The notes: a model not told the origin generated them from the letters alone. Counted from the first letter of the stretch, positions 40,636 to 50,640 are shown. The stretch is DNA of 64,000 bases from Magnetospirillum sp. 15-1 (GCF_900184795.1 NZ_FXXN01000027.1:417748-481747), one strand, 5' to 3'. Numbers and translations are program-made.

Positions 40636-41763
40636 ATGGACGAGGGCAAGAGGCAACTTTCAGCCGCGGAACGGTTCGACTGGCTGCGGCTGATCCGCAG
40701 CGAGAATGTCGGGCCGCGCACCTTCTCGCGTTTGCTCGACCGCTTCGGCTCGGCGGGAGCCGCCCTGGCAGCGCTGCCCGATCTGGCGCGCAAGGGTGGG
40801 GCGCGGCGGCCCATCCGTATCTGTCCCAAACCCGATGCCGAGCGCGAGATGCAGGCCACCGAACGGCTTGGCGCCCGCCTGCTGGCGGTTGCCGAGCCGG
40901 GCTACCCCGCCTGGCTGGCCGCCCTTGACGATGCGCCGCCGCTGCTCTGCATGCTGGGCAACCCCTCGGTACTGGGCAAGCCGATGATCGCCATGGTGGG
41001 GGCGCGCAACGCTTCGCTCAACGGCCGCAATTTCGCCCGCCGCATGGCCGCCGATCTGGGCCGCGCCGGCTATGTGGTGACCAGCGGCATGGCGCGCGGC
41101 ATCGATACCGCCGCCCATCAGGGGGCGTTGGCCTCGGGCACCGTGGCGGTGCTGGCCGGCGGCGTCGACGTGGTCTATCCCCCCGAGAACGAATCCCTGT
41201 GGCGCGAAATCGCCGAGGCCGGCGCCGTGGTTTCCGAGATGCCGGTGGGGACCCAGCCCCAGGCCAGTTATTTTCCCCGGCGCAACCGCATCATCTCGGG
41301 GCTGTCCCTGGGAGTGGTGGTGGTCGAGGCCAATGCCCGTTCGGGCTCGCTGATCACGGCGCGGTTCGCCGCCGATCAGGGGCGGGACGTGTTCGCCGTC
41401 CCCGGCTCGCCCATGGACCCGCGCGCCGCCGGTCCCAACGATCTGATCCGTAACGGCGCCACGCTCACCGAAAGTGTCACGGATGTGACCGACGTGCTGG
41501 GCGACCTGCTGCGCCGCCCGCTGGCCGAGGGAAAGCGCGCCGGTTTCCGCGCCCCGGAGGCGGTCGTTCCCGACGAATCCGAACTGGATCAGGCCCGGGC
41601 CCGAGTGGTCGAGGCATTGGGGCCGGCACCGGTGATGGTTGACGAAATCATCCGCCAATGCCAATTGTCACCCTCCATGGTGTCTTGGGTCCTGCTGGAA
41701 GTCGAACTGGCGGGGCGTCTGGAACGCCATCCCGGCAATCGGGTCTCGCTGCTGGTCGGTTGA
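40636..41763 (+). CDS. dprA: DNA processing protein DprA
   Basis: Loads RecA on incoming single-stranded DNA during transformation; widely conserved even in bacteria not known to be competent. 375 residues with GARNASLNGRNFARRM, SGMARGIDTAAHQGALASGT, AVLAGGVDVVYPPEN, and FPRRNRIISGLSLGVVVVEA, and a C-terminal winged helix. The start is uncertain: ATG at 40636 fits the family's usual N-terminus, while ATG 40612 and TTG 40600 are in frame; none has a good SD. topA follows after 33 bases. Confidence 0.93.
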   Translation: MDEGKRQLSAAERFDWLRLIRSENVGPRTFSRLLDRFGSAGAALAALPDLARKGGARRPIRICPKPDAEREMQATERLGARLLAVAEPGYPAWLAALDDAPPLLCMLGNPSVLGKPMIAMVGARNASLNGRNFARRMAADLGRAGYVVTSGMARGIDTAAHQGALASGTVAVLAGGVDVVYPPENESLWREIAEAGAVVSEMPVGTQPQASYFPRRNRIISGLSLGVVVVEANARSGSLITARFAADQGRDVFAVPGSPMDPRAAGPNDLIRNGATLTESVTDVTDVLGDLLRRPLAEGKRAGFRAPEAVVPDESELDQARARVVEALGPAPVMVDEIIRQCQLSPSMVSWVLLEVELAGRLERHPGNRVSLLVG

Positions 41764-41796
41764 GATCCCTTGCCCCTCGGATGTGAACGGGTGCGG

Positions 41797-44502
41797 ATGA
41801 AAGTCGTCGTCGTCGAGTCTCCGGCCAAGGCCAAGACCATCAACAAATATCTGGGCAGCGACTTCCATGTCCTGGCCTCCTACGGCCATATCCGCGACCT
41901 TCCGCCCAAGGACGGGTCGGTGCGGCCCGACGAGGGCTTCGCCATGGACTGGGAGACGGATGCCAAGTCCGAACGCCAGATCAAGGAGATCGTCGCGGCG
42001 GTCAAGGGCGCTGACAAACTGTTCCTCGCCACCGACCCGGATCGCGAGGGCGAGGCCATCTCGTGGCATGTCCGCCAGGTGCTGGAGGAGAGGCGGGCGC
42101 TGAAGGGCGTCGAGGTCAAGCGGGTGGTGTTCAACGAGATCACCAAATCGGCCGTGACCGAGGCCATGCGCAATCCCCGCGATATCCACCAGGAGCTGGT
42201 GGACGCCTATCTGGCGCGGCGCGCCCTGGATTATCTGGTGGGTTTCACCCTGTCGCCGGTGCTGTGGCGCAAGCTGCCGGGCTCGCGCTCGGCGGGCCGT
42301 GTTCAGTCGGTGGCCCTGCGGCTGATCTGCGAGCGCGAATCCGAGATCGAGAGCTTCCGCCCTCGTGAATACTGGACCATCGCCGCCGATTTCCTGACGC
42401 CGAAGGGGGCTCTGCTGTCGGCGGGGCTGACCCATCTGGGCGGCAAGAAGCTCGACAAGTTCGATCTGTCCTCCGAGGCCCTGGCCCGCGATGCCGAGAA
42501 GAAGGCGGCTTCCGCCCGCTACTCCGTCGCCTCGGTGGAGCGCAAGCGGACCCGGCGCAATCCCTATCCGCCCTTCACCACCTCGACCCTGCAGCAGGAA
42601 GCCAGCCGCAAGCTGTACTTCGCCGCCGCCAGGACCATGCAACTGGCCCAGCGCCTGTACGAGGGCGTCGACATCGGCGGCGAGACGGTGGGTCTGATCA
42701 CCTATATGCGAACCGACGGCGTGCAGATGGCCGCCGAGGCCATCGCCGGAGCCCGCGCGGTGATCGCCGAGGATTTCGGCAAGGCCTATGTCCCCGAGGC
42801 GCCGCGCCTCTACAAGACCAAGGCCAAGAACGCCCAGGAGGCCCACGAGGCCATCCGCCCCACCGATCTGGCGCGCCGTCCCGAGGACGTGGCCCGCTAT
42901 CTCGACAAGGACCAGTTGCGCCTCTACGAGTTGGTCTGGAAGCGCACCCTGGCCAGCCAGATGGCCGCCGCCGAGTTGGATCAGGTGGGCGTCGACATCG
43001 CCGGCGACACCCACGGCATCGTCTTCCGCGCCACCGGTTCGGTGGTGGTATTCGACGGCTTCATGAAGGTCTACCGCGAGGACAAGGACGATTCCGACGA
43101 CGAGGACGCGGAAAAGCTGCTGCCCGACGTGACCGAGAAGGACGCCATGGAGCGCAAGGCCATGCGCACCGAGCAGCACTTCACCCAGCCGCCGCCCCGC
43201 TTCTCGGAAGCCAGTCTGGTCAAGCGCATGGAGGAGCTGGGCATCGGCCGCCCGTCCACCTACGCCTCCATCCTGTCGGTGCTGCAGGACCGCAATTACG
43301 TCCGCCTCGATCAGCGGCGCTTCATCCCCGAGGATCGCGGCCGTCTGGTCACCGCCTTCCTGGAAAGCTTCTTCGGCCGCTATGTGGAGTACAACTTCAC
43401 CGCCGACCTGGAGAATCAACTGGACGACATTTCCGGCGGGCGGATTGACTGGAAGAAGGTGCTGGAGGTCTTCTGGAAGGACTTCTCCGGCGCCGTGGAC
43501 GAGACCAAGGACCTGCGCGTCGCCCAGGTGCTCGACGCCCTGGACGAGCTTTTGGGGCCGCACTTCTTCCCCGATAACGGCTCGGGCCACGACCCGCGCA
43601 CCTGCCCCACCTGCAATGCCGGGCGCCTGTCGCTGAAATTGGGCAAGTTCGGCGCCTTCATCGGCTGCTCGGCCTATCCGGAATGCCGCTTCACCCGGCC
43701 GCTGACCACCGGCGGCGAGGGCGAGGAGGAGGTGCGCGAAGGCCCCAAGGAACTGGGCAACGACCCCGAGAGCGGACTGCCGGTCACGCTCCGCAAGGGA
43801 CCCTATGGCCATTACGTCCAACTGGGCGACGAATCGACGCTCAAGGCCGAGCCGGCACCCGTTCCGGAAAAGGGCAAGAAGGCCCCCAAGACCGCGAAAG
43901 CGGTCAAGGCCCCCAAGCCCAAGCGGGTCTCGCTCTACAAGGGCCTCGAGCCGGCCGGCGTCACCCTGGACATCGCCTGTCGTCTGCTGGCCCTGCCGCG
44001 CCTGATCGGCAACCATCCCGAGACCGGCAAATCCATCAGCGCCGGCGTGGGGCGCTTCGGCCCCTACGTGGTGCATGACGGCACCTACAAGTCGTTGGCC
44101 AAGGACGACGACGTGCTGGTCATCGGCATGAACCGCGCCATGGAACTGCTGTCCCAGGCCAAGGGGCGCGGCGGCAACGGCCCGCTCAAGACGCTCGGCG
44201 AGCACGAGGGCAAGCCGGTCACCCTGCACGAGGGACGTTACGGCCCCTATGTGTCGCGGGACGGCGTGCATGCCACCTTGCCCAAGGACAGCTCCATCGA
44301 GACGGTGACCCTGGAAGCCGCCCTGGCCCTGATCGCCGCCAAGGCGGCCAAGGGGCCGTCCAAGCCCGCCCGGGGGCGCAAGGCCGCTCCCGCCGCCAAG
44401 GCCGATGGCGCTCCCAAGAAGGCCCCGGCCAAGAAAGCCGCCGCCAAGAAATCTCCGGCGAAGAAGGCGACCGCCAAGAAAGCGACTGCCGCCAAGGCCT
44501 GA
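41797..44502 (+). CDS. topA: DNA topoisomerase I
   Basis: Relaxes negative supercoils. 901 residues: Toprim domain (MKVVVVESPAKAKTINKYLG; ATDPDREGEAI), active-site Tyr303 in ITYMRTDG, a zinc-finger with CPTC and later C-x-x-Y-P-E-C from about residue 603, two more C-terminal repeats of the GRYGPYV type, and a tail of about 60 residues rich in Lys, Ala and Pro (repeated AKK). The tail is like the basic tails that bind DNA or RNA polymerase in other species. The dprA-topA order is common in bacteria. Confidence 0.96.
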   Translation: MKVVVVESPAKAKTINKYLGSDFHVLASYGHIRDLPPKDGSVRPDEGFAMDWETDAKSERQIKEIVAAVKGADKLFLATDPDREGEAISWHVRQVLEERRALKGVEVKRVVFNEITKSAVTEAMRNPRDIHQELVDAYLARRALDYLVGFTLSPVLWRKLPGSRSAGRVQSVALRLICERESEIESFRPREYWTIAADFLTPKGALLSAGLTHLGGKKLDKFDLSSEALARDAEKKAASARYSVASVERKRTRRNPYPPFTTSTLQQEASRKLYFAAARTMQLAQRLYEGVDIGGETVGLITYMRTDGVQMAAEAIAGARAVIAEDFGKAYVPEAPRLYKTKAKNAQEAHEAIRPTDLARRPEDVARYLDKDQLRLYELVWKRTLASQMAAAELDQVGVDIAGDTHGIVFRATGSVVVFDGFMKVYREDKDDSDDEDAEKLLPDVTEKDAMERKAMRTEQHFTQPPPRFSEASLVKRMEELGIGRPSTYASILSVLQDRNYVRLDQRRFIPEDRGRLVTAFLESFFGRYVEYNFTADLENQLDDISGGRIDWKKVLEVFWKDFSGAVDETKDLRVAQVLDALDELLGPHFFPDNGSGHDPRTCPTCNAGRLSLKLGKFGAFIGCSAYPECRFTRPLTTGGEGEEEVREGPKELGNDPESGLPVTLRKGPYGHYVQLGDESTLKAEPAPVPEKGKKAPKTAKAVKAPKPKRVSLYKGLEPAGVTLDIACRLLALPRLIGNHPETGKSISAGVGRFGPYVVHDGTYKSLAKDDDVLVIGMNRAMELLSQAKGRGGNGPLKTLGEHEGKPVTLHEGRYGPYVSRDGVHATLPKDSSIETVTLEAALALIAAKAAKGPSKPARGRKAAPAAKADGAPKKAPAKKAAAKKSPAKKATAKKATAAKA

Positions 44503-44828
44503 TCCGGAACGCCGCCCCTTCCTCGGCCCCATCGGCCACGGGAGGGGGGGCGGGCCAGGGCGTTTCAAGGTGCCGCGGCCCTAATTTATCACCGGCGGAT
44601 GGAATACATTCGCGTGGGGGCGGGAACGCGGCGTTCCCGGCGGCCGCCAAAAAAATACGGAACCAAACCCTCTGCCCATCTTTCATGGGTTGATCCCGAT
44701 TCAATCGTGGATCGGCCGATAACTTGAAGTGTTTCACTGTCGGACGCAGGAATCTGTCCAAACAATTTTAGGCAATATATTCCGGCTTTATTGTAAAGCT
44801 CCGTAATAATCCCCTATTGACGAGGTGG

Positions 44829-44843
44829 TTAATAAAACCTTTA
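44829..44843. promoter_or_regulatory. CtrA-like box upstream of flagellin (TTAA-N7-TTTA)
   Basis: TTAA TAAAACC TTTA, one mismatch from the CtrA full site, 195 bases before the flagellin start. Confidence 0.35.
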
Positions 44844-44961
44844 TTCCGGGGCTGCACAGCGCGTTGAAGTGATTGACAAAAATTCGGTTGCGCCGGGACT
44901 GTCAGATGATCTAGACTGATGTTGTTAGGAAGTGTGCTCCCTGCATGCGACCCGCAGCCAG

Positions 44962-44977
44962 TGGCTTGCCGGTTGCG
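44962..44977 (+). promoter_or_regulatory. Sigma54-like promoter of flagellin
   Basis: TGGCTT-GCCGG-TTGCG: GG (44963-44964) and GC (44975-44976) are ten bases apart, as required. It would start transcription near 44988, giving a leader of about 50 bases. Confidence 0.55.
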
Positions 44978-45037
44978 GGGAATGTAAGGAAGCCCGGGGC
45001 GAGAAACGCACCGGCCTCTCTAGAAAGGAGATATGTT

Positions 45038-46618
45038 ATGTCTGACGTCACTCTTACCTCTGCCGTCCGCAGCAATCTGCTGGCTCTGCAGTCCACCCAA
45101 AGCCTCGTGAATCGTACTCAGAGCCGTCTGTCGACCGGTTTGAAGGTCGCCAGCGCCATTGACGATCCGGTGGCTTACTTCCAGTCCAAGGCCCTGTCCG
45201 ACCGCGCCAGCGACTTCCAGGGCAAGAAGGACAACATCGACCAGGGCGTGTCCGCTCTGTCCACTGCTCTGCAGGGCATCTCCGGCGTCTCGACGCTGGT
45301 GAAGCAGCTCAAGGGTCTTGCGCTGAACGCGCAGTCCGCCTCGAGCACTCAGATCAGCAGCCTGGTCCAGCAGTTCAACGCGCTGCGCAGCCAGCTCGAC
45401 AATCTGGCGACCGATACCCAGTACCAGGGCCAGAATCTGGTCGCGGGCAAGGGGCAGACCCTGACCGTCAGCTTCTCGAACCTGACCGGTTCCAGCCTTG
45501 AGGTCGACTCGGTCGACGTGAAGGTGGGCGCGACCGGCCTGAACATCGCCAAGGCGGTGAGCTCCAACGGCGGCTTCCAGCTGTCGTTCGACGACGCCAC
45601 CGGTGCCGATCTGGCCCACGGGACGATCCGCGCCAACTACGCCGGTACCGCCACCGCGCTGACCTCGGGCAACTACACCTTCGGCTACGGCTCGGCCACG
45701 GTGACCGTCACCGTGTACTCGGCGGGCTATGACAGCACCACCGATTCCCCGGCCTTCACCACCACGTCGACCCTGAGCAACGGCCAGGAATTCAACATCC
45801 GCGTCACCACCGCGGTTCAGACCGATACCTTCAAGGTGTCGGGCGGTCAGATCCAGAACAACAACCACTTCTCCGTGGAATATCTGGCCAGCAGCGGCGG
45901 CGGCGCCTCGGGCTATGTCACCGGTGACGTGCTGTCCCTGGCCATCAACGGCCTGAGCGGCAACACCCTGAACGCCGGTACCTACACCTTCTCCTACGGC
46001 GGTAACACGCTGAGCTTCACCGTGTCGTCGGCCGGCTCGACCACCGGCACCTTCACCGACGCCGACGTCTTCATCAACGGCAGCTTCACCCAGTTCGCCA
46101 CCGCCAACGGCGGTACCGGCCTGACCATCGCCGCCGTCGGCACCGCCGGCATCTCCGGCGACGGCCTGATCGCGGTCGCGGCCACCGGTGGCCTGTCGTC
46201 GACCAGCCTGGGCGCGTTCAAGGGCCAGGCCTACGCCACCGGCTCGGACATCTCCGTCGCCTATAACGGCCACATCGACAAGACGACCACGGTGGGTTAC
46301 GTCAGCGGCCAGTACGTGCTGGACGCCAACCTGTCGGGCATCGTGCAGAACCTGGTCACCAAGCTGGACGCCAACCTGCAGACCCTGCGGTCGGTGGCTC
46401 AGAACCTGGGTACCAACGTCGCCCTGCTCAACACCCGTCTGGACTTCACCAAGAGCTATGTGGATCTGCTCCAGTCCGGTTCGGGCAAGCTGACCCTGGC
46501 CGACCTGAACGAGGAAGGCGCCAACCTGTTGGCCCTGCAGACCCGCCAGCAGCTGGGCATCCAGGCGCTGTCCTTCGCCGGTCAGAACGAAAAGTCGATC
46601 CTTTCGCTGTTCCGTTAA
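45038..46618 (+). CDS. Flagellin
   Basis: 526 residues. Conserved N-terminal D0/D1 helices (LTSAVRSNLLALQSTQSLVN; RLSTGLKVASAIDDPVAYFQ) and C-terminal D1/D0 (LNTRLDFTKSYVDLLQSGSG; LLALQTRQQLGIQALSFAGQ). The middle, about residues 150-430, is rich in Ser, Thr and Gly and has similar beta-hairpin units (YTFGYGSATVTVTVYSAG and YTFSYGGNTLSFTVSSAG), which would be the exposed D2/D3 surface and possible O-glycosylation sites. Strong SD AAAGGAG. It has its own terminator. Confidence 0.97.
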   Translation: MSDVTLTSAVRSNLLALQSTQSLVNRTQSRLSTGLKVASAIDDPVAYFQSKALSDRASDFQGKKDNIDQGVSALSTALQGISGVSTLVKQLKGLALNAQSASSTQISSLVQQFNALRSQLDNLATDTQYQGQNLVAGKGQTLTVSFSNLTGSSLEVDSVDVKVGATGLNIAKAVSSNGGFQLSFDDATGADLAHGTIRANYAGTATALTSGNYTFGYGSATVTVTVYSAGYDSTTDSPAFTTTSTLSNGQEFNIRVTTAVQTDTFKVSGGQIQNNNHFSVEYLASSGGGASGYVTGDVLSLAINGLSGNTLNAGTYTFSYGGNTLSFTVSSAGSTTGTFTDADVFINGSFTQFATANGGTGLTIAAVGTAGISGDGLIAVAATGGLSSTSLGAFKGQAYATGSDISVAYNGHIDKTTTVGYVSGQYVLDANLSGIVQNLVTKLDANLQTLRSVAQNLGTNVALLNTRLDFTKSYVDLLQSGSGKLTLADLNEEGANLLALQTRQQLGIQALSFAGQNEKSILSLFR

Positions 46619-46642
46619 GTCGAAATGGCGAGCATTTAGGGG

Positions 46643-46672
46643 AAAGAGGTGGCTTTGCCACCTCTTTTCTCA
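46643..46672 (+). terminator. Rho-independent terminator of flagellin
   Basis: AAAGAGGTGGC / GCCACCTCTTT with a TTT loop, then TCTC. 25 bases after the stop codon. Confidence 0.85.
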
Positions 46673-46730
46673 TTTCAGGGCCTCCTTGAACTCGAGTGTT
46701 CCGGTAGGGAGGGATAGGGCAGGAGAGAGA

Positions 46731-48731
46731 ATGACCGCCGACGGTGATATCGATAAGGACCTCGTCGCTCGGAATATCCAGGCGTTTCGGGACGCGATGC
46801 CCGAACTGGCGGCCCTCCTCGAAGCCCACAGGCCGCAAAGCCGATTGGTCCGCAACGCCGCGGGCGACTGGGACGTGGAATTTCGGGGTGAATTCCTTTA
46901 CGGACCCGAAGGCCGCAAGCGGGTCGAGCAGCAGGTCGAGGCCGGCGCCATCGCTCCGGAGAAGCGAATCGTGGTGTCGCCGCTGTCCAGCGCCAATGTC
47001 GATCTGGTCACCGAACGCTTTCTCTACCAAACGCTCAAGCGGGCCACCGATGCCGGCATCTCCTTCCTGCGCTACCCGGAAACCCCGGAGGCCTTTCATC
47101 TGGTATCGTTCGGCCTCGGCCTCGGCTACCACCTGCCGGGACTGATGGAGCAGGTCAAGCCGGCCTCCATCATCATCGTCGAGCCCAACCTGGATTTCCT
47201 CTATCACTCCCTGGCGGTGATGGACTGGCGCCCCTACATGGAGATGCGCGAGCGCAGCCCCTACCGCTGCTTCATCTGTTTCGCCGATAATCCGGGGCTG
47301 ATCGCCAAGCAGGTGCGCTCGCTCATGCGGTCGTCATGTCCGATGACCGTGGACTGGTCGCGGGTGCATCAGGCCTATCCCAGCCCGGTTCTCGACGCGG
47401 CCCTGGGCGAGTTCCGCCGCGACGCCAATCTGATCGGGATCGGCCTCGGCTTCTTCCACGATGAGATGGAGATGACCCGGGCCTCGTACATGAACCTCAA
47501 GGACGCCGATTACCGGATTCTCAAACGTTCCTCCGATGCCCTGAGGACGCCGGTTTTCGTGGTGGGGTCCGGTCCGTCGCTGGACGACGACATCGAGGTG
47601 ATCAAGGCCAATCAGGACAGGGCGGTGATCATTTCCTGCGGCACCGCGTCGCGGGTGCTGCTGGCCAACGGCATCAAGCCGGACTTTCAGATGCTCCTGG
47701 AGAATGGTGCCGCGCCCTACCGGGCCCTGGCCGCCGTGCACGAGGAGTTCGGCTTCGGTGACGCCACCCTGATTGCCTCCAACACGGTCGATCCCCGGGT
47801 CAAGAAGCTGTTCCAGGACACGGTCTATTATTTCCGGACCGCGCTCAGCTCCTACGCCCTGTTCAGTCCGGGACAGCAGTTCTCGCTGGAGGATTCCGGG
47901 CCGACGGTGACCAATACCGGCGTCGCCGCCGCCCTGGCCATGGGTTTTCGCGAAATGTACCTGTTCGGTGTCGACCTCGGCACCCGCAGCCTCAAGCGCC
48001 ATCACTCCAAGCATTCCCTGTATCGCCACGACGACGACGCCAAGGATGGGCAGAAGGGGGCGATGGACTTCACCACCAAGTTCGACCAGCGCGACATTGG
48101 AAATTTCGGCGGCCTGATCCACACCGAAACCATCATGCTGTGGACCCGGGATGCCCTGGCGCGCGCCATCGGCCAGTTCCGCCCGGCGGTGGAGGCGTTC
48201 AACTGCTCGGACGGCCTGTTGATCGAGAATACCCGGCCCATGAACGCGTCGTCGATCCGGCTGAAATCCACGCCGGACGGCAAGATCAAGGATCTGGCTA
48301 AGGTGAGGGGCTCCTTCCCTCCGGGGACCGAGGCGCATTTCAAGGAACGCTGGGAACGCGAGAACTGGCCCGAATACGTCAAGTCGCTGCTCGACAAGCT
48401 GCAGGGCGCGGTGGAGGACCATGCCGGCAACATCAACGATATCATCGTCGAGTTTGCCGACCTGATGATCACCGAATTCCGCGGGCCGGCCACCGTGGCC
48501 CAGTTCTTCGTGCGCGGCACGGTCATGATGGTCGCCATGTGCCTGGACTACTACGCCCGACGGGTTCAGTCCGCCGACAAGACGGCGGAGTTCTGGACCA
48601 TCGCCGAGGAGGAGTTCATCGACCTGATGCGGGTCATGACGTTGCAGGTGGAGTGGTTCTTCGAGAATATCGAGGCGTTTGAATCCGACGAGGAATTGTT
48701 CAAGGACCTGACGGAGTGGCGCTATGAGTGA
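46731..48731 (+). CDS. maf: Maf-family motility accessory factor (flagellin glycosyltransferase)
   Basis: 666 residues. The central DUF115/MptE-like domain contains VFVVGSGPSLDDDIEVIK and AVIISCGTASRVLLANGIKP (from about residue 278), and later VTNTGVAAALAMGFREMYLF. Maf proteins are known to attach nonulosonic acids (pseudaminic or legionaminic type) to flagellin Ser/Thr. It follows directly after flagellin and overlaps the next gene by eight bases. AGGAGAG lies before the ATG at 46731. No nonulosonic-acid synthesis genes are in the window. Confidence 0.9.
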   Translation: MTADGDIDKDLVARNIQAFRDAMPELAALLEAHRPQSRLVRNAAGDWDVEFRGEFLYGPEGRKRVEQQVEAGAIAPEKRIVVSPLSSANVDLVTERFLYQTLKRATDAGISFLRYPETPEAFHLVSFGLGLGYHLPGLMEQVKPASIIIVEPNLDFLYHSLAVMDWRPYMEMRERSPYRCFICFADNPGLIAKQVRSLMRSSCPMTVDWSRVHQAYPSPVLDAALGEFRRDANLIGIGLGFFHDEMEMTRASYMNLKDADYRILKRSSDALRTPVFVVGSGPSLDDDIEVIKANQDRAVIISCGTASRVLLANGIKPDFQMLLENGAAPYRALAAVHEEFGFGDATLIASNTVDPRVKKLFQDTVYYFRTALSSYALFSPGQQFSLEDSGPTVTNTGVAAALAMGFREMYLFGVDLGTRSLKRHHSKHSLYRHDDDAKDGQKGAMDFTTKFDQRDIGNFGGLIHTETIMLWTRDALARAIGQFRPAVEAFNCSDGLLIENTRPMNASSIRLKSTPDGKIKDLAKVRGSFPPGTEAHFKERWERENWPEYVKSLLDKLQGAVEDHAGNINDIIVEFADLMITEFRGPATVAQFFVRGTVMMVAMCLDYYARRVQSADKTAEFWTIAEEEFIDLMRVMTLQVEWFFENIEAFESDEELFKDLTEWRYE

Positions 48732-50637
48732 GGAACGGTCCCTGGAGATCGGCGAACTGACGCGGCGTCTGCGCGAAGAGACCTCCGCCGAAGTGATGGA
48801 TTACTGCCAATCCCGTTTGGCCGAGGGCAGCCGCAATCCCTATGTTTATCTGGTCATGGGGATGATTTCCTATTACAACAACGACCCCGGCCTGGGCATC
48901 CAGTTGCTGGAGCGGGGCCACGCCATCGATCCCGAGTGCAAGGAGGTGGTCGAGGGACTGGCCAGCCTCTACACCAAGTTCGGCCGCCTCGCGGACGGTC
49001 TTTACTACGGCAAGCTGGCGGTCTGCCTGAAGCCCGATCCCGAGGCGCAGGAACTGCTTCCCGGCGAGTTTTCCTCGTACATGGCGGCGCTGCAAAATGT
49101 CGGCGTCTCGCATTATTTCACCAATGCGGAGGCGGCCTTTCATCTGGGCCTGTTCCAGGAGGCACTGAACCAGGCGGAAAAGCACCTGCGCATCCATCCC
49201 GAGGATGACGGCTGCATGCTGTTGGCCGGTCGGGCGCTGCTGGCTCTCGGCCGCCCCGCCGCCGCCGCCGCCATACTGCGCGCCGCCCTCCATCACAAGC
49301 CCGCCGATCCTTGGCTGCACGCCGTGCTGGCCCAGGCGCTGATGGCCACCGCCCGCCATGCCTCCGCCCTGGCGCATCAGCGTCTGGCGCTCGAATCTGC
49401 CGGCGACGACGATGCCCTGCGCGGTCACGTGGTGGGGGCGCTGGCCCTGCAATCGGGAGCGGTCTGGCCGGCGGCCCAGGACCTGTCCAATGCCTATGCC
49501 GCCGATCGCGAGGCCCCGTTCCGCCGGGTGCCGACCCATGACGATTCCGAAGGCGGTTTCGTCGGCCTGATCTGGGATCAGGTTTACGACAGTCCCCTGA
49601 TCAATTGCGTCGCGCCGGTGTTCCGGCGCATCAACAACTCCATCCTCTACACCCTCAACGCCCGTCATGACGCGGCGGGCGAGATGCTGCGCACCGGCGT
49701 GATGCGTCCCCGCCAGTCGGTGGGAATCGACGATGCCACCCTGGGCCGCATCGTGGTCGGCGACGAGGTCCGCACCCTGGTCAATCTCTGCGCGCCCGGC
49801 GAGCATGCCCGCTTCCCGGTGTTCAAGGGCGCGGGCGCTCCGCTGGTGGTCCATTGGGTGACGTCGCCCATGTGCGACCGGCTGCCCGGCGCCACCCTCG
49901 TGCTGGCCGATGCCGAGACCGCCGAGATCGATCGCCGGACCTATGGCGAGGGTCGGGTGATGGAACTGCCCAACCTGCTGGCGTTCGATTTCCCCAAGAG
50001 TCTGGCCGCCGACGAGGAGGTTCTCGATCTGCCGCGCCACACCCGCGGCTTCACCATGTTCGGCGTGCACGGCGAAACCACCCGCTTCACCGAGGATACG
50101 GTCGCTTTGTGGGCGCGGGTGCTGTGGGCGGTGCCCGACGCCCATCTGATGATCGGCGGCCGGGATGACTGGGAAGAGGAGTTGACCGCCTGGGCCCTGG
50201 AGGCTTTCGCGGAATACGGTGTTTCCAACCGTGTCCATTTCCAGGCGCCGCTGAATGATGCCGCCATCAGCGCCGCCAAGGCCTTCCCGCACATGGTGGA
50301 TGTGATGCTGGATTCCACCCCGGTTGGGGGGGAGAGCGAGCTGGCCCGGGACCTGTGGATGGGCTTGCCGGTGGTTTCGCTGCGCGGCGATCGCCGGGTG
50401 GGACGGACGGGCGCTTCCATCCTGCGGGCGGCGGGAAGGCCCGAATGGATCGCCGACGACGCGGCGGGCTATGTGGCCATCGCCGCCGGCCTGGCCGGAA
50501 ATCCCGCGCTGGGCGAGATCCGCTCGGGATTGCGCGATCAGGTTCTGGCCTCGCCCCTGGCCGATACCCGCTCGCTGGCCGGCGAAATGGTCATTCGTCT
50601 GCAGGAGGCCTTGAAGCGCCGGTCGGCGGGGGGCTAG
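48724..50637 (+). CDS. TPR and OGT-like (GT41-type) glycosyltransferase
   Basis: 637 residues: N-terminal TPR-like helical repeats (about 1-270, for example PYVYLVMGMISYYNNDPGLG, AAFHLGLFQEALNQAEKHLR), then a GT-B domain with a C-terminal half like O-GlcNAc transferase/SPINDLY: DVMLDSTPVGGESELARDLW and GLPVVSLRGDRRVGRTGASI. Such enzymes glycosylate proteins from a nucleotide sugar. The start overlaps maf by eight bases. Flagellin is the likely acceptor from its position. Confidence 0.8.
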   Translation: MSEERSLEIGELTRRLREETSAEVMDYCQSRLAEGSRNPYVYLVMGMISYYNNDPGLGIQLLERGHAIDPECKEVVEGLASLYTKFGRLADGLYYGKLAVCLKPDPEAQELLPGEFSSYMAALQNVGVSHYFTNAEAAFHLGLFQEALNQAEKHLRIHPEDDGCMLLAGRALLALGRPAAAAAILRAALHHKPADPWLHAVLAQALMATARHASALAHQRLALESAGDDDALRGHVVGALALQSGAVWPAAQDLSNAYAADREAPFRRVPTHDDSEGGFVGLIWDQVYDSPLINCVAPVFRRINNSILYTLNARHDAAGEMLRTGVMRPRQSVGIDDATLGRIVVGDEVRTLVNLCAPGEHARFPVFKGAGAPLVVHWVTSPMCDRLPGATLVLADAETAEIDRRTYGEGRVMELPNLLAFDFPKSLAADEEVLDLPRHTRGFTMFGVHGETTRFTEDTVALWARVLWAVPDAHLMIGGRDDWEEELTAWALEAFAEYGVSNRVHFQAPLNDAAISAAKAFPHMVDVMLDSTPVGGESELARDLWMGLPVVSLRGDRRVGRTGASILRAAGRPEWIADDAAGYVAIAAGLAGNPALGEIRSGLRDQVLASPLADTRSLAGEMVIRLQEALKRRSAGG

Positions 50638-50640
50638 CCC

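Larger units (their letters stand above)
44503..45037. other. Long intergenic region upstream of flagellin
   Basis: 535 bases without a supported gene. The first third is GC-rich; the rest is much more AT-rich than any neighbour (for example 44760-44890). It holds a CtrA-like box (44829-44843), a TTGACA at 44873 without a matching -10, and a sigma54-like promoter (44962-44976). Confidence 0.7.

Noticed and set aside
41668-44568. 966-codon open frame on the minus strand opposite topA
   Set aside because: It mirrors topA exactly, has no ribosome site, no recognisable domain, and His/Gly/Leu-rich composition typical of the antisense of a GC-rich gene.
44873-44920. TTGACA at 44873 as a sigma70 promoter for flagellin
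   Set aside because: No acceptable -10 at 16-18 bases downstream; the sigma54-like element nearer the gene fits better.
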